This document shows positions 14,216-26,172 of a stretch of 64,000 bases of DNA, piece by piece. How positions within the stretch are numbered: the stretch's first letter is position 1; every line of letters starts with the position of its first letter. Source of the DNA: Sinohyriopsis cumingii (lineage: Eukaryota; Mollusca; Bivalvia; Unionida; Unionidae); NCBI GenBank assembly GCA_028554795.2, contig CM068829.1, positions 132,581,325 through 132,645,324 of the forward strand, given 5' to 3'. Below the pieces are notes generated by a model. It saw only the letters and a program-made list of their open reading frames with translations. It had not been told where the DNA came from and searched no databases. A program made the position numbers and the translations under genes.

Positions 14216-14457
14216 AGGTGTATCTCCTATTTTTTCTATTGCCTTAATAGCCATATCATTAAATTTTTCCAGCATCTTAACCTATTGTTCTTCTGGTTCC
14301 GCTTCTTCTTTTAGTTTTGGCTTTGGTGTAAGAACTGTTTTTATTTCACCAATACCTTCAAGTATTTTTCATCTGCGGGGGGTGGCTGAACAGCAGCTAT
14401 ATCAGTTGGAAGTGTTTTTAAAAGTTATTTTGTTTTCTTAGTTCTTTCTGCTATTTT
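14216..14457 (-). pseudogene. 5' fragment of the Gln/Glu-rich element gene
   Basis: Translated fragments (RKIAERTKKTK, LLKTLPTDIAAVQPP, MLEKFNDMAIKAIEKIGD) align with the segment around 26420-26660 of the element 2 gene at 26173-27326. The upstream part was removed where the pogo-like element begins; the downstream part is fused to the hydrophobic-protein remnant at about 14215. All capsid, protease and fibre genes that lie between these two points in element 2 are missing here. Confidence 0.65.
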
Positions 14458-15829
14458 TCTAGTATTGGGAAAATATTAGATAATTGTTGAGGTATAAGGC
14501 CTTCTGCTCCCAAAGGATTTACTCCAACGTAACTACCACAGGTTGGACAGACTGATTTTGATGCCTGTAATTCTTCATCAGATGATGGTTTTGCTGATGT
14601 GGATAGTTCACAAGATGAAACTGGCTGACAAATCACCATTTTCAAATGGCTATTGACAAGCTGTGTCTTGTCAATAGCGTCAGGATTCCATGGGTGTATA
14701 CCAGTTTTTCTAAAGGCTTCTTTGACCTGATAAGTGGTAAACTGATCAAGGGCATAAGACAGCACTGTTGAAAACTTGGCTTTATTTAATATTTGATTCT
14801 TGTTGATGTAACCAAGGTTAACTGTAATTGAGGTGAGTTTTGCTTTCAGTGGACCATTGATTTGCACATCCATTGGTTGTATAATGTGGGTTGTGTGTGG
14901 TTGCAACCCACAATAATTCAATTTGATTATCTCGTGTAAGCTTGATGACATCTAGGTTTATGTGGCTGTCATGGTTGTCCATGATAAGTAGCACTGGTCT
15001 TGCTGATGAACAATGACGCATTTTTTTTCCTTAAACCAGTGAGTGAAGAGTGTTCCATCCATATACCCATTAGCAGAGTTTCCAAATAACCATGAACCTG
15101 GAACACCTTCCTTATAAGCCTGGGGTAAACATCTTTAAAAAATCAAAAAGGATGGAAGACTTTTTCCACTTGCAGATATGCATAAATGCGCAGTGATGTG
15201 ACCGGATGTTGTGACAGATTGTTGGTAGCTGTATTGCCTTTGATACCAATAACTTTGTGACTATTTTTTTCTTTTCCACTAAATTTTGTTTCATTGCAGT
15301 TGAAAATCTGATCTGGTTTGTTGTCTAATCCTAATCTGTGTAATGTGTCTTCAAGAAGAGTGAAGTATTGAGTCATCACATGCATGTTTGACATCCTGTT
15401 CCTGCCTCGGTCATGTGGATCAGCATGTTTCTCTGATAGTTTAGAATGTCTTTTAAAAGATTTTCGGAACCATTTGTCGCTGGGACCTTTTTTCATGTTA
15501 AATAGAGAATGGCGCCCATTTTGCTTCATGATGGTAATTACATACTGCCTGGTAATTTTGCTGGTCAGCAGAAAACCTTGTTGTGCCGAATACTTCATAT
15601 AATTGACCATTAACATTTCTTCATTTGTTGTTAACATTGGACATCTTCGAGGGGCCTTTTCTTGTACCTTCCCCTTGACATGGTCTTCTACAGTTTTTCT
15701 AGGGACTTGGAATTCCCTAGATGCTTGTGAAATTGTGAGCTTTTTCTGCTTTACAGATAACACAGCAGATTGAAGTTCTTCAGTTCTATACCTCTTTAGC
15801 ATTGCTAAAAATAAAATTAAGTAATTCAT
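14458..15829 (-). pseudogene. Pogo/Tigger-like DDE transposase, frameshifted
   Basis: The start (MLKRYRTEELQSAVLSVK) leads into a psq-type helix-turn-helix, then a CENP-B-like region (GPSDKWFRKSFKRHSKLS), then the DDE_1 domain: FNCNETKFSG (first Asp replaced by Asn), PVLLIMDNHDSH, and THIIQPMDVQINGP. A zinc-finger-like CPTCGSYVGVNPLG lies near the C-terminus. Frameshifts fall near 15140 and 14900. The changed first catalytic residue and the breaks mean it is inactive. No terminal repeats were recognised. Confidence 0.85.
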
Positions 15830-17280
15830 TTCTTGTCTTTACTGCTGTAGGTAGCATTCACCAGAAAGATGTTATTTTTCTTAACAGTTTTCATATTGCT
15901 TGTGTTGATTTATTTGAGGAAAAAAATCACCATTTCTCTTTCTCATGAATTATTAAAATTGTGACAATGAAGTATAATGATGAACAAAAATTTTATAAAT
16001 CTTAAAGTAAAATTCATTAAAATAATGTGCAGTGGAAAACACCTTTTAGATGCCTTAATATGTGGACTAAAGAATATTTGTCAGCTGACTAGTTGGTTTT
16101 TTTTCATAGCTGTTTCATATACATGTTTGATAACCGAAAGAAAGATAAATAAAACATATATTAAATTCCGATTAGGAGGTTGTTTTTATTTAATTGTCCC
16201 AAAATAGTAAGTATTTAATTTTACTAGTTTAGAAATTTTTTGATATAGCCTGGAATAATTGATAGATGCATTCGTGTTGATAGTAATGGTGCACGCAGTT
16301 CCATGGAAGGGTAACAATTGTTTTTCAGTGTAATATTTTCTAAAAGCGTTGTTTCCCCCATTTCGGGAGAAATATAATAAGAAATATAATAATCAATGCT
16401 CACTGGCTATTGCCCCTTGACATTTCTTTGCAAGTAAAATATGGAGTCTGGAGACGCCGTGAATGCTGGTGGAACTGTGTTAACAAGGTCTGATAATAAA
16501 TTAGATATGAATACTGCGGCCATGCTATTTGTTGTGCTTTTGCATAAGTGTGGAAAAAGGAAAAATGCTTGATTGAGGATGCTTTATTGTGGAAATGTTG
16601 TAATGAGCCTTTACAGCGTCTGCTATAAAAGCGGGAGCCTACATCAAGATATTGTTTTATGACGTAGTTCTTTTTGACCTATGTAGCTAATTGTACCACG
16701 TGACTCCCGACGTCAGTAAATGGAGGCGTAAGGGGATAAAGTGGGTATTTGGGTTAGTTTCTTTACTTAATGGACTTACATAATGCTTATTTCCGCTCGG
16801 ACTTGTCAGCTTAAATCAATCTTCTTATTTTCTAAACAGGAACCAAAACTTCGCGTGTTGTCACGAGTTATTATTACCATGGCGACAATTGGTACGCGGC
16901 GAGAATTGACCTATCGCCAGTTGTCAATCATTCTGCTCGATTGACCAATCAGTGAGCGCTATTTTACACACCTCCAGGCACTGTTTACGTCCGCCATTTT
17001 CCTCCGACAAGCTGCTTCTGTCGATATCGACTCGGCTATTGTATATATTTACAAATTTCGCAACGGTTCGGAGAAGTAGCCCCACTTCGCCTGGAGAAGT
17101 CACCCCAAGGATCATATATACCAATTCTGAGATGTCGCCACATGGTTAAGGCTTTATTTATTGTTGTTTTTCTTCAACTTAATAACTTATTAAATTTATA
17201 AAATGTGCAAGTTTTCAACTTTTCCATTTGATCAGCTCCGCTTCTGTACTTAACGAAAAATAAGTGTCATCTGTCCCTTT
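15830..17280. other. No gene recognised
   Basis: Mostly AT-rich. A short open frame near 16924-17149 exists on both strands but matches nothing known to me; it may be flanking sequence of the Penelope-like element. Confidence 0.4.
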
Positions 17281-18480
17281 TGCTCTGCTCTTCAAATCAT
17301 TAGATGCATTTTAATAATATTTGTAGAGATAGTGTTATCAATATTTTTTATTACATTTACATCTAAAAATGAAACATGCGTACTAGATGCAGTATAAGTA
17401 AATTTAATCGTCGGGTGAAAAATAAATGATTTAGGCGATCAATAATTTTTTTCAATTCTTCAGTTGAATGATTCCAGATCGTAAATATGTCATCTAAAAA
17501 TCTGAACCAAAGAGATGGATTAAACTTTTCGTTTTGAATAAAATCCTTTTCTAATTCACCCATGAAATGGAAAAGTATATAGGAGCCATATTAATACCCA
17601 TTATCTGTATGTAACTCGTATTATTAAATTGAAAATAATTATTTTCCAAGATGAGTTTTTATTATTTTACAAATATCTTCGCTAGATAGTGTGATATTAT
17701 TAGGATTGTTATCAAGAAAATATTTGCAGGCTTCAATACCATCTGCATGCGGAATGTTGGTATATAGTGATGTTACATTTAATGATACCAGGATTGAAAT
17801 TATCAGATAGATGTGGAATAGACTTCGACTTTTTAATGAAAGTAGTTGTATCTGTAATGTATGAAGGAAGTGATTTCATTAAAAGTTGTAAAACACTATC
17901 AATAATTTTGGATAGGTTTTCAGTATATGAATTACAACATGATATAATGGGTCGTCCTGGAAAATTTAAAGGTAAATTATGGTCAGGGTTTGTATGAGTT
18001 TTGGGTAATATGTAGAATTGAGGTGTACGTATGTTAAGGGGGAAAGTATCAAATTCCTCATATACGGAATTATTATTTTTGAGGTGTACGTATGTTAAGA
18101 GGGAAAGTATCAAATTCCTCACATACGGAATTATTATTTTTAGCGATCTCATTATTGCATGTTGAAATTTTTTATTTAATTTCTAATTGACGTTCAACTT
18201 CTTTAACATAATTATCTTGATTCACAATAATAATAGTGTTTGACTTATTATCCTTTTTAATCACTATACTGTCGTCATTCATTAGCTCACCAATATCGTC
18301 TGGTATGTCTTTTAATGTTATCACGCCCGCCATTTTCACAGAAGGTTTGTCGGAGGTTAAGAGGTTGTCAAGTCAAGTGTTCGGTAGGCGGAGCGATCTA
18401 CCTTCTGGCGTAAGGTCAATTGGTCTCTAACCAGTAGTGTAGACAGTTGAATTGCCTTCTCTACATAATCCATCATTGCA
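17281..18480 (-). mobile_element. Penelope-like retroelement, reverse transcriptase remnant
   Basis: On the minus strand, in order: an N-terminal region (MMDYVEKAIQLSTLLVRDQL near 18470), QFYILPKTHTNPD, GRPIISCCNSYTENLSKIID, LPSYITDTTTFIKK, then the catalytic FRFLDDIFTIWNHS (17363-17563). These are hallmark motifs of Penelope-like RTs, which lack a jockey-type endonuclease. A local duplication (18019-18082 and 18082-18140) and several frameshifts break it. The 5' region and any GIY-YIG domain were not found. Confidence 0.85.
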
Positions 18481-18503
18481 ACATTAGTTTTATTTGCATT
18501 ATT

Positions 18504-18531
18504 TTTATTATTATTATTATTATTATTATTT
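18504..18531. repeat. (TTA)n microsatellite
   Basis: About nine TTA/ATT units, next to the Penelope-like remnant. Confidence 0.85.
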
Positions 18532-20075
18532 ACTTCTTTTGATGAAGTCAGTATTTTCTAGTGGTGAAACATTATACAACGCTCAAAATTTATATCTTTA
18601 GTTTAACAGTATTACGTTCTGCTTGCAAGTGCAGTATTGAGTCTAGATCCAATTTTTTTACAATTCGTAAGCATTACAAATGGCATTATGTTTATGCAGC
18701 GATGCCTTTAAAGCCAGTAATAACTGAACTAAAATTTAATTCCCATTGAGCATTTGTAAAGTACAGCTAGTTTTACTACCATTCTCATCCTTCATGGCAG
18801 GCATACAAAAGTTTCACGTTGAGCATTGCAGTGGCGAACACAACTAATTGGACTATCTTACAGGCCCTTCGTTTCCTGCAAGATAGTCAATGGTGGTAAT
18901 ATCCGACACAGGATTGCATTATATGGCGTTTTCTGGCAACAAATAAATAACAATATTCTTTTCCAATCGCAGGCCCATCTGGAGATACGTCGTTCGTATT
19001 GTATTGTCCTGTTGTGTTTCGATTTGTGTTTTCTTTTCGTTTTTTGTCCTAGCAAAGTTTAAATAGGCGAAACAAATTCGAAAATATATCTAAGTGGACT
19101 GTTTGCTATGTTCTTGGTACATTTGTGGAAGAGAGGTGCCGTAATTTGTGTGTGCCCTCATTTTTTCTGTTCTCATAACTGGATCAAGTGACTTATGCAG
19201 ACCAAATAGGAAGTGATCAGAATCCAACGGCCACGTATGGGCTAAATTGTTATATGCAGGGGGTAGAAGCGATGACGGGTGGAAGAGCCACAAATGGGAT
19301 AAAAAGGCAAAACGCCTACTGTGACACTACTTATATTGTTTTATTAACAGATGAGTAATCCATTCCATTCGTTGAATCTTAGAGTAAATAATTCCTGTAA
19401 CTAAAGTAAAATTAATTGGAAATACTATTTCGTACAGATTTGAATTGATCATGATCAACAACATCGAGTGTCATGTGGTTGTAATATCAAACACTTTGGG
19501 CTTCTTGCCAGCCTTGAATTCTTGCAGCGTTTTAATCACGAAACATGAACCAACAAATATGAAAAATGTATTATGCTCCTTTTCAGTTACTTTCTACATA
19601 CTTTTAGTATCATGTTTTGCTTTGACCTTTGCGCTCGAGCCTGGCTTTGGTGTTCAACAACTTTTCATTATAAAAGTTTTTTATTTTCTAAAATATCCCA
19701 TAAAAATATAAATTATTATCCCCAATTTTCGGAGTAACCTTCTCGTTTACAAGGACATTCTGAATAAGACATTTACTAAAGAAAATATTCCCTATCGTTG
19801 ACAATTGTAGAGCTTTCTTTCATCTCATCTAAAAAAGATAACGACGATTCTTCTTCAATAGTCTATATCTTAGTAAGCCTTTACAATTGGAAGTAAAAAT
19901 TTACGAATACTTCAGGATTCATAAGTGGTCGAGTTATATTTTAGTAACCCCTGGAATGTTTGTCTTCCCTTCAATAGTCACTTATTAAAACTTTTATGGA
20001 ACGCGCAAACTATTTGACAATAGCAGAATATTTGTATTTTAATAATTACATCTTCTTGAGTTTAGTTTTTTGGTC
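18532..20075. other. 3' flank of HSPA12 gene 1; no gene recognised
   Basis: The stretch downstream of the HSPA12 stop codon should hold its 3' UTR on the minus strand. No other open frame with family resemblance was seen. Confidence 0.4.
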
Positions 20076-21124
20076 CTATAGGAAGTCAAAATATGCGACA
20101 AATTTCGATTTCATAGTTTCCTCTTCTGCTTCCACCATCAATTCAGTTTCACCAAACATCATCTTAACATCGACCCGGATGTTCTCAGCCGTGTCCGGCA
20201 GCTTGACCACAACCTTACCCAGCATTTCGCAATTGGAATCTGTAACAAACATGGGGTTCTTATCGGGGCTTGCGTAGACCTTCAGCAGCATTTCTTTCTG
20301 ATTCGATTTGATGGTGACATGTTTACCAGTTCTGACTTCACCAATTTTGACAGATTCGCCAACTTCGATATATCTCTTAAACACATCTTTGCATCGATCA
20401 TTCCCTCCGACTGAAACTTTCTTGTCTTGCGGGTGTCTTGCGGGATCGAATGGAGGCGAAATATTAATACCATAAGTATATTTGGCTATTCTAGATGTTA
20501 TGATCTGCGGTGTGTGTCCAAAAATAACGGCTCCGTTCAAAACCGCCAAACCAGCCTCTTTGGGTATGACGACCTTAGTCTTGGGGAAAGCCGTCCTTAT
20601 GGCTTCTTGCATAAGCTGGCATTCAGAAAATCCTCCCACCATTAGCAAAGTTGAGGTTCCCTTTACACCAGGCTTTTCAAGAAGATCTGCTAGATGTTCA
20701 GTGATTTTGCTGATACAGTTTTGGAAAAGGCTTCTAAACAAGTCAGCATCAAGTCTCATCTTATCCGCTGTCCAAACAATTTTTCCTTTATAAGGAGTTT
20801 GCTCTATCGCGTCTTTGATCTTCTCTCCACAACTCTTTTCATATGTGTCTATAAGAGCTACTGGTACCTTTAATGTAATCTTGTCATTCTTGTCTGTGCG
20901 AACACTTCTTTTTTTTGTTTCGAACTCTCGAAGCATTTCCATGTGGTCAGCTTTGTCTTTATCACAGAACTTCTTGAACGTCGGGGCTCCAATAATTTTA
21001 ATTATCATTTGGTTAAATTCCTCATCTACTTTAGTGCCACCCCACGCTCCACCGCTGGCTTTGTGAATCTCTTTTATTGTTCCATCTGGTTGCTTCTCGT
21101 GGACAGTAATATCTGCCGTTCCAC
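20076..21124 (-). CDS. HSPA12: HSPA12-like gene 1, coding exon 4 (C-terminal)
   Basis: The exon begins after an AG at 21125-21126, completes the Gly-Gly-Gly-Thr phosphate-binding loop begun in exon 3 (GTADITVHEKQPDG), and runs open for about 349 codons to the stop at 20076-20078 (FDFL-stop). LLMVGGFSECQLMQEAI is the second conserved nucleotide-binding segment, followed by the PKEAGLAVLNGAVIFG helix region. HSPA12 proteins are divergent Hsp70 relatives with an ATPase domain but an atypical substrate domain. They are greatly expanded in bivalves, where they are tied to stress and immunity. The exon is intact and very similar to 61030-62078. Confidence 0.92.
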
Positions 21125-21870
21125 CTAGAACAAATTGATATTAAGTTGATAGAAAGAACTCATTGTACTCATATAAAGAGAGTAAAACACTAAAAGTAAC
21201 TATTCAGGAGCAATGGTTAGATGCAAATCCAAATAATATAACTAATTTAAATTGTATTACCTATAGAGAAAACACACAAGTTCAAAGTTTTGACCATTTT
21301 ACAACAGGTTCAAGCACCGTCAGAAGACATATATTACAAATGTTACGCTCCTTTACCCCACACTGCCGCATGTGCAGAATATCCTCATTTTGATAAATAT
21401 ACACAAACCTCCTTAAACAATCACTGTGAAAGAAAGTAAAATGTTCTTGATATTGTGACCGCACATGACCTTTCTCGCTATTTGAATGAGTCAATCAGTT
21501 TCTTTTCCAAACAGTCACTTACCGATTGATAGACGATACACTTTCATTGATGCGTAGGAAATTGTAACATTGCGTTGCTTGCAACAGTTTTGTTTATGCG
21601 TACTTGTTAGAAACAGGAAAATCTCAACACATACAGCCAAATGTTTTAAAGGAACCTAGTGGATTGTTGCATGTAGCTTGCGTCAAGGCAGGTAATGCTC
21701 AGTTCAAAAACAAAATGAGGCTTAACAATTCGTCATGAAAAATAGACAGTATGAGGTAAATATTACAAGCTTACAATGAATCGAACATTTGTTTATGTTG
21801 TTTCTTGCGGTTTGGATTGGTTCAGTATAGTTTGTTTTACAAATATAAAATAAACATCACAACATTTTAC

Positions 21871-22009
21871 CTCCTAGATCTATGACCATGTATTTCTTGT
21901 CATCAAATTTGCCCATGCTGGAAAGCTTATCAGAGGAAAGCAGCTGACAGTACATGGAGGCAGTCTCGGGTTCCAGGGCTATAGTCAGTAGACTCCCGTC
22001 TATACCAGC
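21871..22009 (-). CDS. HSPA12: HSPA12-like gene 1, coding exon 3
   Basis: A 139-base exon bounded by CAG at 22010-22012 and GTAAAA at 21870 downward. It reads AGIDGSLLTIALEPETASMY, then CQLLSSDKL and YMVIDLGG, ending in phase 1 so that the Gly codon is completed by exon 4. The ALEPE motif and DLGGGT loop are standard for the Hsp70-like ATPase fold. The equivalent exon in gene 2 (62500-62638) has the same length and phase. Confidence 0.9.
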
Positions 22010-22753
22010 CTGTTTATGAGAAAGTGAAATTATAAAGCTGAATTTTTATTATCACTGCTGTTTCTTGGAAAATGCTGGAGAATTTGTGATCATGCCCGTC
22101 TGTTTGTTTGTTCAGAATGTGATGCAACGCTTCCCAGCTTATTTAGCAAAGTGACTTTAAGGTACAGGAGATAGAGATTGTATGTATTTGTCAATGGCGG
22201 TTTTAGAATTTGTATGGTAGGCCACAAATACCGTTTTAAAGGCTGTCTACCGCACATAACGTTTTATAGTTAAAATCCACCGCTTCTGAAAATTAAAAGA
22301 ATTTTTTAAGAAAAGAACAAACACACACACCTACACCCGAATATTGTATTTTTATGTGTTGTATCGCCACACCAGAGAAACCAGCCAGAACCAGTTTACC
22401 GGAGACCAGAAAGTTTCCACCAGTACAACGACTAGTGCAATGATACGTGACAGAACAACTAGGATTATAATTGTTGAGGAATAGATGACATGTGTGCAGT
22501 AAAAGCTGTTAATTAATTACCTTGTTGTTGGATTATGGGGAGCTTGAGGCCAAATGAGGTGGTGTAAGTAATAAAGGAACAAAAGGTGGTCATGATGTCT
22601 TATGAACCTTTGATGAAAAATGGCAACCATTTGCAGATAAAGATCAAATAGAGAGACCATCCATATTAAATTATTTCTGCAGACACATTAGAGTAAGTAT
22701 TTAGATATTATGTAATGTTTAACTGCTATTGCATCGTTCAAGATGTTTAAAGT

Positions 22754-23483
22754 ATGATCTGTCTGGGTAACTCTTACATTTTTTTTCTTCAAATCGAGGC
22801 AAAATGCCGATGTGTTCGCTTTTTCCCAAAGTTAAGAAAACCACAGCATAAAAAATATACGTTCAACAGTGCTGGGATAGCAGAGTTTAAGCGTGTGCAG
22901 GAGAGTAGCAAAGGTTTTGAGTCTGCATGGTGTATTTTAAAGGTATTCATCTTTTGTATTTCAAGCATATAAATTAATTTCAATCCCTAGATAATATAGA
23001 TTAGTAAACACTATATTACAAGATAATTATGTTTAATACTGAGATACATTATTCATAAAAGCATAGGTAATATATTTTGTCATTGTTTACTTAAAATCTA
23101 AATCAATCTTTCTTTAATTTACAGTGATGAAACTTGCGAAAAGATTGTTGAATCTGTGCCATGAAGAAAAAGAAGCCCAGGAGGATGAGATTCAAGAATA
23201 CAGCTTAAGTACAAGCCATGAACTTCCTCTGTGGAATGAACATAACTTGGAGAACTATTGGAGATCAATCGGCAACCTTACAAACTCAGCAACAGGAAAA
23301 ATGGAGCTAGAAGTTCTTTGCAGACTGAACATACTTCTCCTGTTATTACACCATTCTTATACTTATACAGAGAGGACATTCTCTGTTTTTACCAAAATAC
23401 AAAGTGATTCGGGTGAAAACTGAACTATTGAGAGCCTGTTAAGTGTGCAGCTTAAGAATCACAATGAATGACTTCAGTGGTTA
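22754..23483 (+). pseudogene. hAT-like transposase remnant (dimerisation region)
   Basis: Within the intron of HSPA12 gene 1, a frame at 23124-23423 reads LPLWNEHNLENYWRSIGNL, then METE-like spacing and LLLLHHSYTYTERTFSVFTK. This resembles the C-terminal dimerisation domain of hAT/ZBED transposases (a Trp-Ile core, then a Ser-His/Glu-Arg-Phe-Ser segment). It continues past a stop as ESLLSVQLKNH. A separate upstream frame at 22754-22972 (FFPKLRKPQHKKYTF) may belong to the same element. No zinc finger or terminal repeats were identified. Confidence 0.5.
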
Positions 23484-25062
23484 CCAGACAATATTACCAG
23501 ACAGTAATCTTGTGAAGGAAACAAAACATTCTTTTGGTTGTTGATAAATTTGTTTGCAGTGAACTATCAGATAAATAACTCTTCCGTTTTCATTAATTAA
23601 AAATATACTGACTCGTAATAACAATATTGAATATTTATGTTCAAAACATACTGTTTCTATTATACTATGAAGAGAATACATATGGCTTATTTTGCTTAAA
23701 ATTCCCTAGTAGAACATAAAATTTATGCCAATAAAAAACTCTTTTTGGTTTAGAAGTCAATCTACTGATAAAAATGTGTAAATCTACTGGTTTGAGATTC
23801 TGGTTCTGTCACACGTATCAATCTGATGTACAAAGGGAGGGGTGGGAGTTGCTGTAAGAGAACTGAAGTAAGGGATATAAGAGAAGTGATGTACTTTAAT
23901 AACAAGTTAAAATAATTTCAATGAGATTGAAATGTCCGTGAGTTTCTCTGTACGATCTCTGACCAAAGCATCGAAACATCTGAGATGGGGTATTGAATTA
24001 AATGAATGAGTCATGCTCAGGATTCTCACATTTTGGGCTAATTGGTCAAAAGTAAGAAACAGTTGAGATCCCCAGCTTACATTTACCCACATTGGACATT
24101 AAACAAGATTTAAATATGCAACTGCCAGTGACTCCTCTGTCTGCTCTTATTTCCAAAGTCTTGATCGTTTGAGCACAGATTTGTCGATACATTAGTACTT
24201 GAAGACCCAGTATGTTTTACTTAAGTTGTCAGTTGTTTAAAGCCCAGCATTCTCGAAAACGTATACTTTTCGGAAACTGCAGGCAAGAACCGTTGAAAAT
24301 GCAGCCATAAAGTTTCAATACAAATGAATATTTTTTTCCAGCAGTGGTTTTAAAACAATGCTACTAATGTAAAAGACAACCACATTAAAACCAGCTTCTA
24401 TATTTGTTTTAAAAAATCATTCAAATATGACATTTATTATTGACATTTTTGTTTGCTGACCTAAACTCTCCTATGGAAACAGTGAATATTGTATGAGATT
24501 TGAGTCATGCAGCCACACCAAAAGCTCGCTATTGCTACAAATTAACAATTAATGGTTGCTGTTTTTATTCATTTATAGCTAATAATTTTTTACAAATGAA
24601 ATAAAAGGTACATATCTTGAGTTCCCACTGTATACTGAATCTATTTTCATATTTCTATGCAAGATTTATACTTTCAAAACTACTAAACTTATATTCGACG
24701 GAAACAAAATATTATTTAACTTTTCTTTACAAATATCCTTTATTGGTGCCTTCTGACACAGCCGATCTTGTTCCTGCCAAATGATGAATAATACCAATAC
24801 TTAGCTGGAGAAAGTGTTGTCAGACGAGTATATCAAAGCAGTTGTCTATATCCACAAAATATTGCTGTCATACTTTTAATGCCTGTAGATGTTTGGTTAA
24901 TTACTTTTTATAGTCTTGGTGAATAAAACTATGCTATTGCATCTTTTACGAACCAATAGATATTTAGGGAATAAATAATATAAATTTCTAAAGAAAAATT
25001 AAACCAATACAATCAATTCATACTTAGTTAATTAATGTTTAATTAAATAAATAGAATGCTAC

Positions 25063-25278
25063 CTCGTTTGCTGCCTCTCTCATAAATTGTTTGGCAGAGT
25101 CCGTCCAGATGGCTGGAACAGTAAGTATCCAGTGAATATCGTCCACCTTTAGACCTGTACCACGTATTTCTAGTGCCTTTAGCAGGTGGTCCTTCATATA
25201 ACCGATTGCCAGCCCAAAAACCTTTCTAGCTGGCATCTTTAATCCCTTATCATCTTCTATCTCAATCCCTCTTTTTAT
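25063..25278 (-). CDS. HSPA12: HSPA12-like gene 1, coding exon 2
   Basis: The exon contains IEIEDDKGLKMPARKVFGL, then DDIHWILTVPAIWTDSAKQF and MREAANE before the donor GTAGCA. The start at 25278 is chosen because only the AG at 25279-25280 gives phase 0, matching the phase-0 end of exon 1; nearer AGs at 25269-25272 give the wrong phase. The ILTVPAIW and QFMREAA motifs are diagnostic of HSPA12. The intron upstream (25279-42595) holds element 2. Confidence 0.85.
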
Positions 25279-25482
25279 CTTTAAATATAAAGTGGAAAAA
25301 AAACGCAGGTGACATAAATTCCATGCAACTGGTTCAATACAATCTCTTAAGTGAAAATATTAAAGTGGTGTATTGATTGCTGGGGGGTGGGGGGGGGGTG
25401 GGGTGGATAGCACTGATTTTTATAATCTGTGCACAAACGGGCTATTGGATGCCAATGCAGCGACACAGAACATTGAATAGCT
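25279..25482. other. Remaining 5'-proximal intron sequence next to element 2
   Basis: Intron sequence between exon 2 and the target duplication, with a G-rich tract (GGGGGGTGGGG-like, near 25382-25402) on the plus strand. Without element 2 this intron would be only about 0.83 kb. Confidence 0.6.
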
Positions 25483-25487
25483 GCATG
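25483..25487. repeat. Target site duplication of element 2, left (GCATG)
   Basis: GCATG immediately precedes the first base of the left terminal repeat and is repeated immediately after the right one (41971-41975). Polinton and retrovirus-type integrases make short 4- to 6-bp duplications. Confidence 0.75.
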
Positions 25488-26126
25488 AGCAGCAGAGAGG
25501 GTGAACAGACCATAGAATTCCGACAAACAAATAAAACAAACAAAATAAAATCATGTCGTAGAAAGGTCCAGATTTTTACAAATTAACGTTTCCTTGAAAT
25601 GTTTTATTTCTGTAATGGCCGATTATACTAATGAAACCCCAGTTCGAAATAGTAGCTGAAAAAATAAAGTACTCTACGTGTTTATTTATTTTTTTTGTTT
25701 ATTTTTTTGACGACCAACGTTGGTAGGTACCCTCTCTGCTGCTATTAATTTACCACCATACCAAGTTTGATGAAAATTTCTCAACGCGTTCTCGCTGTCG
25801 TTTCTCCTCATCTGTTTCATCTTTATTTGTTCTATGTTTCAAGTAATATTCAAGTTCTGATGGTGGTTTTTCTATTTTTGGATTTATGTTCTTTCTGTGT
25901 TTATAATACATCATCAAACTTCTGTATCGATCTCCACCGCAATTTTTGCAAATCTGATATAATCCTCTAACGCCGTTGTTACATCCAACACAACTTCGTG
26001 GACCAGCATGAGGATTTTTCTTTATAAGATAATTATGTTTTTTACAATATTCTCCACGGCGCATTTGTTAGTGGTTCCCTGACGCAGCCACGCATAGTTG
26101 AATGATATCTTTTTAATTAAATTTAC
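25488..26126 (+). repeat. Element 2 left terminal inverted repeat
   Basis: 639 bp, almost identical (few substitutions, one 2-base indel) to the reverse complement of 41333-41970. It begins AGCAGCAGAGAGGGTGAACA. The same 15 bases return inverted at 25729-25743, so the outer 256 bp are themselves bracketed by inverted motifs. A 12-bp perfect palindrome (ACCAACGTTGGT) lies at 25713-25724. The inner part encodes a Cys-rich protein. Confidence 0.93.
25750..26064 (-). CDS. Cys-rich protein encoded in the terminal repeat
   Basis: A 104-residue frame. The N-terminal half has a CKKH motif, then CVGC and CKNCGG pairs about 14 residues apart, like a zinc ribbon. The C-terminal half is a charged helix (TDEEKRQRERVEKF) ending in LVWW. 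The central part (GPRSCVGCNNGVRGLYQICK) is related to the mini-proteins at 35454-35678 and 7743-7952. The right-hand repeat carries a copy broken by a 2-base deletion. Its location gives it two doses per element. The function is not known; a DNA-binding regulator or terminal protein is speculation. Confidence 0.7.
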   Translation of the reverse strand: MRRGEYCKKHNYLIKKNPHAGPRSCVGCNNGVRGLYQICKNCGGDRYRSLMMYYKHRKNINPKIEKPPSELEYYLKHRTNKDETDEEKRQRERVEKFSSNLVWW

Positions 26127-26172
26127 ACCCCTTCTGCTGATATTAATTAAAAGATTGTTATATTAAAAAATA

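Noticed and set aside
14091-14441. Plus-strand 116-codon frame opposite the hydrophobic-protein remnant
   Set aside because: It is the antisense shadow of conserved minus-strand fragments.
16924-17149. Overlapping 65-codon frames on both strands
   Set aside because: No similarity recognised and no supporting signals; possibly flank of the Penelope-like element.
20427-21066. Plus-strand frames of 72-103 codons
   Set aside because: They are shadows of the HSPA12 exon on the minus strand.
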